Assembly (NCBI RefSeq): GCF_000242455.2
Contig: NC_019892.1
Coordinates: forward strand, 6,024,744 to 6,088,743
DNA from: Singulisphaera acidiphila DSM 18658
GTDB lineage: Bacteria; Planctomycetota; Planctomycetia; Isosphaerales; Isosphaeraceae
Reading direction: 5' to 3'
Length of the DNA: 64,000 nucleotides
Within the stretch, counting starts at the first letter, position 1, and each line of letters starts with the position of its first letter. This document shows positions 34,972 through 43,639 of the stretch, one piece after another. The translations under genes and the position numbers were made by a program. The notes beneath the pieces are model-generated. The model saw nothing but the letters and a program-made list of their open reading frames with translations, made no database searches and was not told the origin of the DNA.

Positions 34972-35805
34972 ATGGAGTGTCTCGGGCCGCAATGTGCCTC
35001 GATGCTGCTGGAGTGGATCAAAGAGCAAAGCAGCTCGTCGACGCCGCTCAAGGTCAAGGGGGCGGAGACGCCTTCGACCGGGAGTCGCCAGGGTTTGCTC
35101 TGGACGAGCCTCCCTTATCAGGAGGATGCGCCGGCGATCCGGTCGCCTGAGGAACTCGCGGGGGCGTTCGAACATTTGCACTATGCCGTGTTCCGTCGCT
35201 ATCAGAACCAGTTGACCCGGGCGGAGCGAGCTCGGCTCGACAATACGATCCGGAACGCCCTGTACAAGATCGAGCGTTACGTTGACCGCCTTGAAGGCAA
35301 TGAACGCAAGGAAGTTGAGCATGCCTTGCACGAGGTCCGTGACGAGGTCCGCGAGGCCCGTGAGCGGGCCGAGCGGCTCCGGCTCCAGGCCAAGCGTGCC
35401 GACCTGAAGCTCGCGCAGCTCGGAACGTTGACCCCTGAGGGCTTCGAAGAGTTCGTGGCCGAGGTCTTTGAAGCCCTCGGTTATGAGGTCGAGGTTGTTG
35501 GTGGATCCGGCGACCAAGGGGCCGACTTGCGCGTGAAACGCGACGGCCTGCTTGCCGTCGTCCAGTGCAAGTATCACAGCCGCGGGGTCGTTGGCTCGCC
35601 CGAACTTCAGAAGTTTCTCGGCACGGTTCACCACACGCGGAGCCACAAAGGATTCTTTGTCACGACGCGCACGTTCTCACTGGCAGCCGAAAAGTTTGTC
35701 GCCGAGCACCCGATCGAACTTATTGACGGCCCTCGACTGGTCGAACTGGTTCAGGATGCCATCGGCCCTGGTTCCTCGCGAGAACCCGAACCAGTCTGGT
35801 TTTAA
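34972..35805 (+). CDS. Mrr-like restriction endonuclease domain protein
   Basis: A 277-aa protein. Residues about 60-145 are a highly charged coiled coil (VRDEVREARERAERLRLQ). Residues about 150-255 form a PD-(D/E)xK domain of the Mrr_cat type: TPEGFEEFVAEVFEALGYEV, GGSGDQGADLRV, AVVQCKYHS, SHKGFFVTTRTFS. The Asp in GADLRV and the Gln-x-Lys in VQCKY are the expected catalytic residues. Mrr proteins cut methylated foreign DNA or act in DNA repair. No methyltransferase or specificity subunit is nearby, which agrees with a stand-alone type IV-like or housekeeping nuclease. ATG 34972 has GGAAGGG just upstream. No membrane segment is seen. Confidence 0.85.
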   Translation: MECLGPQCASMLLEWIKEQSSSSTPLKVKGAETPSTGSRQGLLWTSLPYQEDAPAIRSPEELAGAFEHLHYAVFRRYQNQLTRAERARLDNTIRNALYKIERYVDRLEGNERKEVEHALHEVRDEVREARERAERLRLQAKRADLKLAQLGTLTPEGFEEFVAEVFEALGYEVEVVGGSGDQGADLRVKRDGLLAVVQCKYHSRGVVGSPELQKFLGTVHHTRSHKGFFVTTRTFSLAAEKFVAEHPIELIDGPRLVELVQDAIGPGSSREPEPVWF

Positions 35806-36062
35806 TCTTCAGGGATCGCGATCCGATCGATATCTAAACCATGTCCGCCAGTGGAATCAAGAATATGGCGCGATACTTGCATTGTTCTCGTAAGCGAGGA
35901 GTATTTGGTCGCGAGTGCTCCTCAAAAGTCGGACTCGGGCTCAAGGTGAACACAGAAGTAACGACGAAATAAACTTGACTGGGGATAGGACCACGGTTTA
36001 GCTTGAGTTCGCCCGGGAGGAGTCCGCGCAACAGTGGTGATCCCCAGCCAAGGAGGGTTTCG

Positions 36063-36302
36063 ATGGCCATATGCAACTCGAAGACTCCGCTCCGCTCTCT
36101 GGAACTGCCTAACGAGTTCGAAGACTTGTCGGGTTTGCTCCAGACCGATTTGAAGGTCATCGTCTCGGCGCTAGTAGAACGGGCGGGAGAACGCCTGCTC
36201 CTGACGCGCCGCGAGACTCAGCAACTCCGGCGCACCCTCTGGAACAATTTGACCCAGGCTGTCAACGACGCGGTTGAGCCTCTTTCCGCCGACCGCCGGT
36301 GA
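36063..36302 (+). CDS. Small hypothetical protein
   Basis: A 79-aa protein of unknown family. The start ATG 36063 has a strong GGAGGG site six bases upstream, which is the main support. The sequence is helical-looking and charged (DLKVIVSALVERAGERLLLT, RRETQQLRRTLWNNLTQAVN), with no membrane segment or motif. It is flanked by the Mrr-like gene (258 bp upstream) and the flavoprotein gene (101 bp downstream), and neither spacing implies an operon. Confidence 0.6.
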   Translation: MAICNSKTPLRSLELPNEFEDLSGLLQTDLKVIVSALVERAGERLLLTRRETQQLRRTLWNNLTQAVNDAVEPLSADRR

Positions 36303-36362
36303 GGGTTGGTTCCCCCCCCCTTAGTAATAATGATGTCTGTTCACCTTTCTTCTGATGGCCTC

Positions 36363-36387
36363 ACTCGCTCACTTGTGTTGAGCGAGT
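36363..36387 (+). promoter_or_regulatory. Hairpin just upstream of the flavoprotein gene
   Basis: ACTCGCTCA pairs with TGAGCGAGT around a 7-nt loop and ends 16 bases before ATG 36404. It could terminate the small gene upstream or affect initiation of the decarboxylase. No T-run follows. Confidence 0.4.
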
Positions 36388-36403
36388 TGGGCTCGCGAAT
36401 CGA

Positions 36404-37084
36404 ATGAATCCCCTACCCGCATCGCGAATTGTCTTGGGTGTGACCGGATCGGTGGCCGCCGTGAGAACCCCCGCGCTTTACGCGTCGCTCCGCGCAGCGG
36501 GGCACTCGGTGCGCGTGGTCTCGACGGAGCCTGCGCTCCATTTTTTCGATCCCGAGGAACTCGCTCGTGATGAGCGGGACCCGCTGGGAGGTCCGCTCTT
36601 TCGTGATGCCGACGAGTGGACCGGCACCGGCGCCGGCATGCGCTATCAGCGTGATGACCCGGTCCTACACATCGCGTTTCGACAATGGGCCGACCTCTTG
36701 ATCGTGGCCCCGCTAGACGCCAACACCCTGGCGAAATTCGCACTCGGGTTATCGGACAACTTTCTGACCTGCCTGTTCCGGGCCTGGGATTTCACCAAGC
36801 CGGTGATCCTGGCCCCTGCAATGAATACGCTGATGTGGCAGAGTCCCGTGACGTTGCGCCACCTGCGCCAACTCCTTGAAGACCGTGGCGACGGCCCGGT
36901 GGAAGCAGGCTGGGATCTCAACGAGGCGGCCGAAGTCTTCGCCAGGCAGGCGCCGCAGCTCGTGCTCGTCCCCCCCCAGGCCAAGCGGCTGGCCTGTGGC
37001 GACGTGGGCCTGGGTGCGATGGCGGAAGTCGCTACCATTGCTGAGGCCGTGCGGCAATGGAGCTTGCTCACAAATCAATTGTGA
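36404..37084 (+). CDS. coaC: Phosphopantothenoylcysteine decarboxylase, monofunctional HAL3-type flavoprotein
   Basis: A 226-aa FMN protein of the HFCD family that decarboxylates 4'-phosphopantothenoylcysteine in coenzyme A synthesis. Motifs: VLGVTGSVAAVRTPALY (flavin phosphate loop), HIAFRQWADLLIVAPLDANT with the catalytic His, the substrate clamp APAMNTLMW (PxMNxxMW), and RLACGDVGLGAMAE with the redox Cys. The CoaB synthetase half that follows in nearly all bacterial CoaBC (Dfp) proteins is absent. Several stretches (DEWTGTG, FRAWDFTKPVILAPAMNTLM) read like eukaryotic HAL3/PPCDC rather than bacterial CoaC. The start has no clear ribosome site. No coaB is in the window. Confidence 0.85.
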   Translation: MNPLPASRIVLGVTGSVAAVRTPALYASLRAAGHSVRVVSTEPALHFFDPEELARDERDPLGGPLFRDADEWTGTGAGMRYQRDDPVLHIAFRQWADLLIVAPLDANTLAKFALGLSDNFLTCLFRAWDFTKPVILAPAMNTLMWQSPVTLRHLRQLLEDRGDGPVEAGWDLNEAAEVFARQAPQLVLVPPQAKRLACGDVGLGAMAEVATIAEAVRQWSLLTNQL

Positions 37085-37171
37085 GCAAATCGTTGTCGAC
37101 TCGGAGAGGCTGCGCCAGAACAAGCTTTAAGCCGTTGGATATGGTCTTCCTTTATGAATGGCGCAGGCCCT

Positions 37172-37250
37172 GGGTGCCACGGGTTGCACTCAACCCGTGA
37201 GCGGAAGCCCTGGTTTTTGGCTCACGGGTTGAGTACAACCCGTGGCACCC
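37172..37250. repeat. 31-bp near-perfect inverted repeat
   Basis: Arms 37172-37202 and 37220-37250 are inverted copies with one mismatch, separated by 17 bp. Each arm begins at the outer end with GGGTGCCACGGGTTG and itself contains the smaller palindrome ACGGGTTG...CAACCCGT. It lies between convergent genes (coaC and gltD). It could be a MITE-like or REP-like element acting as a hairpin. Confidence 0.8.
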
Positions 37251-37362
37251 AACAGCATTAGATTAACTATGGTAACCGTGGCCAATAGCTTAGGCGATTG
37301 TTTCAGTCCCACGGGTCATTCGGACAACGCCCCGTGAGAAGGCTGAGCGAGAAAACGGACAA

Positions 37363-37407
37363 GCCCAGTCAGGGCGGCCTCCTGGGATGAGGCTGCCCTG
37401 ACTGGGC
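37363..37407 (-). terminator. Terminator of the gltBD operon
   Basis: A 19-bp stem with one mismatch (GCCCAGTCAGGGC...GCCCTGACTGGGC) and a 7-nt loop, 36 bp beyond the gltD stop. Read on the minus strand it is followed by TTGTCCGTTTTC, a modest U-rich tail. Confidence 0.75.
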
Positions 37408-37442
37408 GTTGGTTCATCGTGGTTTCGAGTCGCTCATTCCGC

Positions 37443-38915
37443 TTATGCGAACGGTCGAGCGGAGTTGCCGTGATCGAGCGGCTTGGGCAGGAGCGACTGC
37501 CCCATCAGGTACTCATCAATGGAGAAGGCGGCTTGTCGCCCTTCGGCGATTGCCCAGACGATCAGGCTCTGGCCGCGGGTCATATCGCCTGCGGTGAAGA
37601 CCTTGTCGACGCTCGTGCGCTTGTCGGGGCCGGCCTTGACGTTGCCCATGCGGTCGAGCTCGACGCCCAACTGATCGAGCAGGCCCTTGCGTTCGGGGCC
37701 GACGAAGCCCATGGCCAGCAAGACCAGGTCTGCGGGGTACTGCTTTTCGCTGCCTGGGATCTCGATGAATTGGGGTCGGCCGTTTTCGACCTTCATCTCG
37801 ACGCGAACGGTCTCCAAGTGGGTCACGCGACCGTTTTCGCCGACGAACCGCTTGGTGTTGATCGCGTATTCCCGCTGACCCCCCTCCTCGTGCGCGGAGG
37901 AAACCCGGAAGACGTTCGACCACTGCGGCCAAGGGTTGGTCGGCGTGCGGGACTCGGGAGGGCGGGGGACGATCTCAAACTGATGGACACTGTTGCAACC
38001 GTGACGGTGAACGGTTCCCAAACAGTCAGCGCCGGTATCGCCGCCGCCGATGATGATGACGTCCTTCCCCTTGGCGGAGATGAAGTTCGCATCGTCAATG
38101 ACGTCGCCCGCAACCCGCTTGTTTTGGAGCGGGAGGAACGTCATGGCGAAGTGGATGCCATCGAGTTCGCGGCCTTCGATCGGAAGGTCGCGTCCGAGGG
38201 TCGACCCACCGCACAGGCAGATCGCGTCGAACTCAGCGAGCAGTTGCTCGGCCGTGATATCGACGCCAACGTTGACGCCGGCCCGGAAGATCACCCCTTC
38301 GGCTTCCATCTGGGCGACGCGGCGATCGACGTGCTGCTTCTCCATCTTGAAGTCGGGAATGCCGTAGCGGAGCAGGCCGCCGATCCGGTCGTCGCGTTCG
38401 AAGACTGTGACCGTATGCCCTGCGCGGGCCAGTTGCTGCGCGGTGGCCAAGCCGGCGGGGCCGGAACCGACGACGGCGACGGTCTTGCCGGTCAGAACCT
38501 TGGGAGGCATGGGGACGACCCAGCCTTCTGCCCAGGCCTTCTCGATGATGTTCGCCTCGACCTGCTTGATCGTCACGGGATCGCTGTTGATCCCGAGAAC
38601 GCACGAGGCTTCGCAAGGCGCCGGGCAGAGCTTGCCGGTGAACTCGGGGAAGTTATTGGTCGCATGCAGACGTTCGAGCGCGTGACGCCACTGATCGCGG
38701 AAGACCAGGTCGTTCCAGTCCGGGATCAGGTTGCCGAGCGGGCAGCCTTGGTGACAGAACGGGATCCCGCAATCCATGCACCGGGCCCCTTGGGCCCGGA
38801 GCTTGTCTTCGGAGAATGGGTTGTAGACCTCAAGGTAGTCGTTGACCCGGTCCGGGATCGGCCGCCGGGTCGGCAACTCGCGAGGAATCTCCATGAAACC
38901 GGTCGGCTTACCCAT
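37443..38915 (-). CDS. gltD: Glutamate synthase small subunit
   Basis: The NADPH-oxidising beta subunit of GOGAT, which passes electrons through FAD and iron-sulfur clusters to GltB. It is 490 aa. N-terminal cysteines for 4Fe-4S clusters are in RCMDCGIPFCHQGCPLGN (about 46-63) and CPAPCEASCVLG (about 97-108). The FAD site is VAVVGSGPAGLATAQQLARA and the NADPH site is DVIIIGGGDTGADCLGT. The final FAD motif is VFTAGDMTRGQSLIVWAIAEG. Its start overlaps the gltB stop by 8 bp, so expression is coupled. A hairpin terminator follows. Confidence 0.96.
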   Translation of the reverse strand: MGKPTGFMEIPRELPTRRPIPDRVNDYLEVYNPFSEDKLRAQGARCMDCGIPFCHQGCPLGNLIPDWNDLVFRDQWRHALERLHATNNFPEFTGKLCPAPCEASCVLGINSDPVTIKQVEANIIEKAWAEGWVVPMPPKVLTGKTVAVVGSGPAGLATAQQLARAGHTVTVFERDDRIGGLLRYGIPDFKMEKQHVDRRVAQMEAEGVIFRAGVNVGVDITAEQLLAEFDAICLCGGSTLGRDLPIEGRELDGIHFAMTFLPLQNKRVAGDVIDDANFISAKGKDVIIIGGGDTGADCLGTVHRHGCNSVHQFEIVPRPPESRTPTNPWPQWSNVFRVSSAHEEGGQREYAINTKRFVGENGRVTHLETVRVEMKVENGRPQFIEIPGSEKQYPADLVLLAMGFVGPERKGLLDQLGVELDRMGNVKAGPDKRTSVDKVFTAGDMTRGQSLIVWAIAEGRQAAFSIDEYLMGQSLLPKPLDHGNSARPFA

Positions 38916-41900
38916 TTCTCACCTCCAATTGCAGCTCGTCCAGTCGCTTGGCTTCGGCCAGTTTCTTCTGTTCTTCGAGAACCCGGCGATAGTCGACGGG
39001 CATCACTTTCACGAACTTCTCGACGGCCCACTCCCAGTCGCCAAGGAGCCGAGCGGCGACCTTGCTGCCGGTGTACCCCGCGTGCGAGAGGAGCAGATCG
39101 CGGATGATCTCGATATCCTCGGGGTCACGAAGCGGCTCGAGGTCGACCATCTCGAGGTTGCACCGCTGGGGGAAATCCCCCGTCTCATCGAAGATGAACG
39201 CCGCGCCTCCGCTCATGCCGGCGGCAAAGTTTCGGCCGGTCGGGCCGATGACGACGGCAACGCCCCCCGTCATGTACTCGCAGGCATGGTCGCCGGTCCC
39301 TTCCACGACGGCCCTGGCCCCGCTATTGCGGACGCAGAACCGTTCCCCTGCGCGGCCACGGAAGAAGGCCAGGCCGGCAGTCGCTCCATAGAGCGCGACG
39401 TTGCCGATCAGGACGTTGTCCTCGGGCACGAAACTCGCGTTCTTAGGGGGATAAAGGATCAGCTTGCCCCCCGAGAGACCCTTGCCGACGTAGTCGTTGG
39501 CGTCGCCTTCGATGGTCATCGTCATTCCGCGAGGAACGAAGGCGCCAAAGCTCTGGCCGGCGGAGCCGTTGAACTTGATCTTGATCGTGTCGTCGGGGAG
39601 TCCGGCCGCTCCATACTTACGGGTCAGCTCGCTGCCGAGGATCGTGCCCACGGTGCGGTTCACGTTGCGGATCGGCAGGGTGAGCTCGACCGGCTTGCCT
39701 GACTCCAAGGCGGGCGCGGCCAGAACGAGCAGTTCCTGGTCCAGGGCCTTGTCGAGGCCGTGGTCCTGTTCGTGGATCCGGCGAACCGCGACGTCGGGGC
39801 CAACCGGCGGCTGGTAGAAGATGTTGCTGAAGTCGAGCCCGCGCGTCTTGTAATGGTCGAGCGCCGGCTTCATGTCGAGCAGGTCGCTCCGCCCGATCAT
39901 TTCATCGAGGGTGCGGAAACCGAGCTGGGCCATCAGCTCGCGGACTTCTTCGGCGATGTATTTGAAGAAGTTGACCACATGCTCAGCCTTGCCGGCGAAC
40001 TTCTCGCGGAGCTTCGGGTTCTGGGTCGCGATGCCGACCGGGCAGGTGTCGAGGTGGCAGACCCGCATCATGATGCAGCCCATCACGACCAAGGGGGCGG
40101 TCGCGAAGCCATACTCCTCGGCCCCCAGCAGCGCGGCGATCACGACGTCGCGGCCGGTCTTCATCTGGCCATCGGCCTGAACCACGATCCGGTCGCGGAG
40201 CCGGTTGAGGACGAGTGTTTGCTGAGTCTCGGCCAGCCCGAGTTCCCAGGGGATCCCGGCATGCTTGAGCGACGTGAGCGGGCTGGCCCCGGTCCCGCCG
40301 TCGAAGCCGCTGATCAGGACCACGTCGCTGTGCGCCTTGGCCACGCCTGCGGCGACCGTGCCGACGCCGACCTCAGCCACGAGCTTGACGCTGATCCGTG
40401 CTCTCGGGTTCGCGTTCTTGAGGTCGTGGATGAGCTGTGCCAGGTCCTCGATCGAGTAGATGTCGTGGTGCGGCGGCGGGCTGATCAGGCCGACGCCGGG
40501 CGTCGAGTGCCGGACCTTGGCGATCCAGGGGTAGACCTTGTGGCCGGGGAGCTGCCCCCCTTCGCCGGGCTTTGCCCCTTGGGCCATCTTGATCTGGATC
40601 TCATCCGCGTTGACGAGGAATTCGCTCGTCACGCCGAACCGTCCCGAGGCCACCTGCTTGATGGAGCTTCGCTTGCTGTCGCCGTTGGGCAAGGGGGTGA
40701 ACCGGGCGGAGTCTTCGCCTCCTTCGCCGGTGTTGCTCTTGCCGCCGAGCCGGTTCATGGCGATGGCCAAGGTCTCGTGGGCTTCGCCGCTGATCGAGCC
40801 GTACGACATCGCTCCGCTGGCGAACCGCTTGAGGATCGCCTCGATCGGCTCGACTTCCTCGATCGGAATCGCGGTCCGCTCGTCGAACTTGAAGCGGAAG
40901 AGGCCACGGAGGGTGCAGAGCCGCTCGTTCTGGTCGTCAACGAGCGACGTGTACTTCTTGAAGATGTCGAATCGACCCGCCTGAGTGGCGTGCTGGAGCC
41001 GGAACACGGTCTCGGGGTTGAACAGGTGGAACTCGCCATCCCGGCGCCACTGGTACTGGCCCCCTTCCTCGAGGATCGTCGGCCCGATTTCGCGAGCGTT
41101 GTAAGCGAGCCGGTGGTGCGTCAAGGTCTCGCGAGCGATCTCCTCGAGCCCGACGCCGCCGATCCGCGACGCGGTCTTCTCGAAGTAGCGGTCGATGAAC
41201 TCTTTGTTCAGCCCGATCGCCTCGAAGATCTGGGCGCCTCGGTAGCTCTGGATGGTGCTGATGCCCATCTTGGACATCACTTTGACGACCCCCTTCTTGA
41301 TCGCCTTACGATAGCGGTAGACCGCCTCGGCGTGGTCGATCTCGGGCTTGATCAACCCCTGGTTGATCATGTCGTCAAGCGTCTCGAAGGCCACATACGG
41401 GTTGATCGAGCCCGCCCCATAGCCGAGGAGGAGGGCGAAGTGGTGCACTTCGCGAGCGTCGCCGCACTCCATCACTACGCCGGCGCGGGATCGCAGGCCC
41501 CTGCGGACCAGGTGATGGTGCAGTCCAGCACAGGCCAGGAGCGAAGGGATCGGCGCGTTCTGAGCATCCACGCCCCGGTCGGAGAGGATGAGCAGGTTGG
41601 CTCCCGCTTCGATCGCCTCCACGGCCTTCGTGAACATCTCGTCGAGCGAGCGCTCCAGCCCGGCCGCCCCCTCGGCGGCGGGGAAGAGGATCGGGAGCAG
41701 GGCCGACTTGAACCCGCGCCAGCCTTCGAGCTGCTTCAGCTTCGCGAGATCGTCGTTATCGAGGACGGGCAGGTCCAGGGCAATCTGGCGGCAGCTCTCC
41801 GGGGTCGGCTCGAGCAGGTTTTCCTCTCCCCCCGCGCCGGTCAACACTGAGGTAACCAGCTCTTCGCGAATCGCGTCGAGCGGTGGGTTGGTCACCTGGG

Positions 41901-43479
41901 CGAAGAGCTGCTTGAAGTAGTTGAACAACGGCTGAGACTGATCGGAAAGGACGGCCAACGGGGTGTCCGTTCCCATCGAGCCAAGCGATTCCTCGCCGTT
42001 GTTGCTCATCGGGCCGAGGATGTACTTCAGGTCTTCGAGCGTGTAGCCGAACGCTTGCTGGCGATGGAGCAAGGTTTCGTGGTCAGGACCCGGCACATGA
42101 GGCGCGGAGGGGACCTCGGCGAGCGGGACCATGAACTCACGGAGCCACTTGCCGTAGGGCTTGGCCGAGGCGATCGAGTGCTTGAGCTCCTCGTCGTCGA
42201 CGATCCGGCCTTCCTTGAGGTTGACGAGGAACATCTTGCCGGGTTCGAGCCGTCCCTTGAGGACGACGTCTTCGGGGGCGATGTCCAGGGCACCGACCTC
42301 GGAGGCCATGATTACGAGGTCGTCCTTGGTGACGACGTAGCGGCTGGGCCGCAAGCCGTTGCGGTCCAGCACCGCGCCGATGTTCTTGCCGTCGGTGAAG
42401 CCGATCGACGCGGGGCCGTCCCAGGCTTCCATCAGGCAGGTGTGGTAGGCGTAAAAATCCTTTTTGACCTGGGACATGGTCTCATGATTTTCCCAGGCTT
42501 CGGGGATCAGCATCATCATCGCGTGCGGCAGGCTGAAGCCCGACTTGACGAGCAACTCGACCGCATTATCGAGACATGCGGTGTCGCTCAAGCCTTCACG
42601 AATGATGGGCAAGAGCTTCTTGACGTCGCCCGGCTCGTAGAGATTCGACTCGAAGAGGGCTTCGCGGGCCCGCATCCAGTTGATGTTGCCCCGCAAGGTG
42701 TTGATCTCACCGTTGTGCGAGATCATCCGATAGGGGTGGGCCAATTCCCAGCTCGGGAAGGTGTTGGTGCTGAACCGCGAATGGAAGAGGCAGAGCGAAC
42801 TGGTGAGGAGCGGATCGTCCAGGTCGTCCGCGAAGTAAGGGCCGACCTGGTCGGGGGTGAGCATCCCCTTGTAGACCACGGTGCGGCAGGACAGGCTCGA
42901 GAAGTAGAAGAACTTATGATCATCGAGGCCAGATCGCTCGAGCCGGGTCTCGAAGACTTTACGGATCACGAATAGTTTGCGTTCGAACCGATCGGCGTCG
43001 GTCATGGTCGGCCCACGACCGATCAGGGCATGATACATCGTCGGTTCGACGGATCGAGCGCCCTCGCCTAGCAGCGAGTTGTCGGTCTTGATCTTCCGCC
43101 AGCCGAGGAATTGTTGACCTTCCTCAGCGACGATCTCCTCGAACAGGCCCATTCCGAAGGCTTGTTGCGCGGGATCGGGCGAGGTGAAGAAAGCGCCGAC
43201 GCCGTACTCTTCGGGGCCGGGCAGTTCGATGCCCGCGTCACGGCAGCGGGCCACGAGGAACTCGTGCGGGATCTGGATCAAGATCCCCGCCCCGTCGCCC
43301 GTGTTGTCCTCGCATCCGCAAGCGCCGCGATGGTTCAGGTTGATCAACGCGGTCAGGCCGTCGTGGACCAGCCTATGCGTTTTCCGCCCCTTGAGGTCGA
43401 CCACGAAGCCGACGCCGCAGCTATCATGCTCGTGCTGCGGGTCATAAAGGCCCTGTTGCTTCGGAGACCCTGAACTCAT
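38908..43479 (-). CDS. gltB: Glutamate synthase large subunit
   Basis: Forms glutamate from glutamine and 2-oxoglutarate. It is 1523 aa, the usual size. The glutamine amidotransferase nucleophile is Cys21 in HEHDSCGVGFVVDLKGR, which becomes N-terminal after removal of a 20-residue propeptide. Then follow the central domain (about 480-760), the FMN/synthase domain (about 820-1190) with GGKSNTGEGGEDSARF, and the 3Fe-4S cysteines CIMMRVCHLDTCPVGIATQ. The C-terminal GXGXG helix domain has FNGSAGQSFGAFVPRG and GGVAVVIGPTGRNFAAGMSG. The start ATG 43479 lies 160 bp downstream of a LysR gene on the same strand. With gltD it provides ammonia assimilation. Confidence 0.97.
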   Translation of the reverse strand: MSSGSPKQQGLYDPQHEHDSCGVGFVVDLKGRKTHRLVHDGLTALINLNHRGACGCEDNTGDGAGILIQIPHEFLVARCRDAGIELPGPEEYGVGAFFTSPDPAQQAFGMGLFEEIVAEEGQQFLGWRKIKTDNSLLGEGARSVEPTMYHALIGRGPTMTDADRFERKLFVIRKVFETRLERSGLDDHKFFYFSSLSCRTVVYKGMLTPDQVGPYFADDLDDPLLTSSLCLFHSRFSTNTFPSWELAHPYRMISHNGEINTLRGNINWMRAREALFESNLYEPGDVKKLLPIIREGLSDTACLDNAVELLVKSGFSLPHAMMMLIPEAWENHETMSQVKKDFYAYHTCLMEAWDGPASIGFTDGKNIGAVLDRNGLRPSRYVVTKDDLVIMASEVGALDIAPEDVVLKGRLEPGKMFLVNLKEGRIVDDEELKHSIASAKPYGKWLREFMVPLAEVPSAPHVPGPDHETLLHRQQAFGYTLEDLKYILGPMSNNGEESLGSMGTDTPLAVLSDQSQPLFNYFKQLFAQVTNPPLDAIREELVTSVLTGAGGEENLLEPTPESCRQIALDLPVLDNDDLAKLKQLEGWRGFKSALLPILFPAAEGAAGLERSLDEMFTKAVEAIEAGANLLILSDRGVDAQNAPIPSLLACAGLHHHLVRRGLRSRAGVVMECGDAREVHHFALLLGYGAGSINPYVAFETLDDMINQGLIKPEIDHAEAVYRYRKAIKKGVVKVMSKMGISTIQSYRGAQIFEAIGLNKEFIDRYFEKTASRIGGVGLEEIARETLTHHRLAYNAREIGPTILEEGGQYQWRRDGEFHLFNPETVFRLQHATQAGRFDIFKKYTSLVDDQNERLCTLRGLFRFKFDERTAIPIEEVEPIEAILKRFASGAMSYGSISGEAHETLAIAMNRLGGKSNTGEGGEDSARFTPLPNGDSKRSSIKQVASGRFGVTSEFLVNADEIQIKMAQGAKPGEGGQLPGHKVYPWIAKVRHSTPGVGLISPPPHHDIYSIEDLAQLIHDLKNANPRARISVKLVAEVGVGTVAAGVAKAHSDVVLISGFDGGTGASPLTSLKHAGIPWELGLAETQQTLVLNRLRDRIVVQADGQMKTGRDVVIAALLGAEEYGFATAPLVVMGCIMMRVCHLDTCPVGIATQNPKLREKFAGKAEHVVNFFKYIAEEVRELMAQLGFRTLDEMIGRSDLLDMKPALDHYKTRGLDFSNIFYQPPVGPDVAVRRIHEQDHGLDKALDQELLVLAAPALESGKPVELTLPIRNVNRTVGTILGSELTRKYGAAGLPDDTIKIKFNGSAGQSFGAFVPRGMTMTIEGDANDYVGKGLSGGKLILYPPKNASFVPEDNVLIGNVALYGATAGLAFFRGRAGERFCVRNSGARAVVEGTGDHACEYMTGGVAVVIGPTGRNFAAGMSGGAAFIFDETGDFPQRCNLEMVDLEPLRDPEDIEIIRDLLLSHAGYTGSKVAARLLGDWEWAVEKFVKVMPVDYRRVLEEQKKLAEAKRLDELQLEVRNG

Positions 43480-43639
43480 GATGACTCACCCCTCACGGCG
43501 CTATCCGTGAACTGGAACGATCGGGATCAACTGCACTGCTTACTCGTCGAACGAACCAAGGCGATCCCGCAGACACCGCCCCTCCTCCTTTTGGTGGTGA
43601 GGGCCGGCTTCCCCGGGATCCTTCCCGACGCGATTGATT

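Noticed and set aside
36312..36320. Run of nine C residues as a phase-variable tract
   Set aside because: It lies outside coding sequence and not in an obvious promoter spacer.
37419..39107. 562-codon plus-strand frame
   Set aside because: Antisense to gltD, which has all cluster and nucleotide-binding motifs.
39760..41850. 696-codon plus-strand frame
   Set aside because: Antisense to gltB, whose motifs are unmistakable; the frame is open because of codon bias.
43480..43639. Possible terminator between lysR and gltB (CCCTC...GAGGG)
   Set aside because: The stem is short and imperfect and lacks a T-run.
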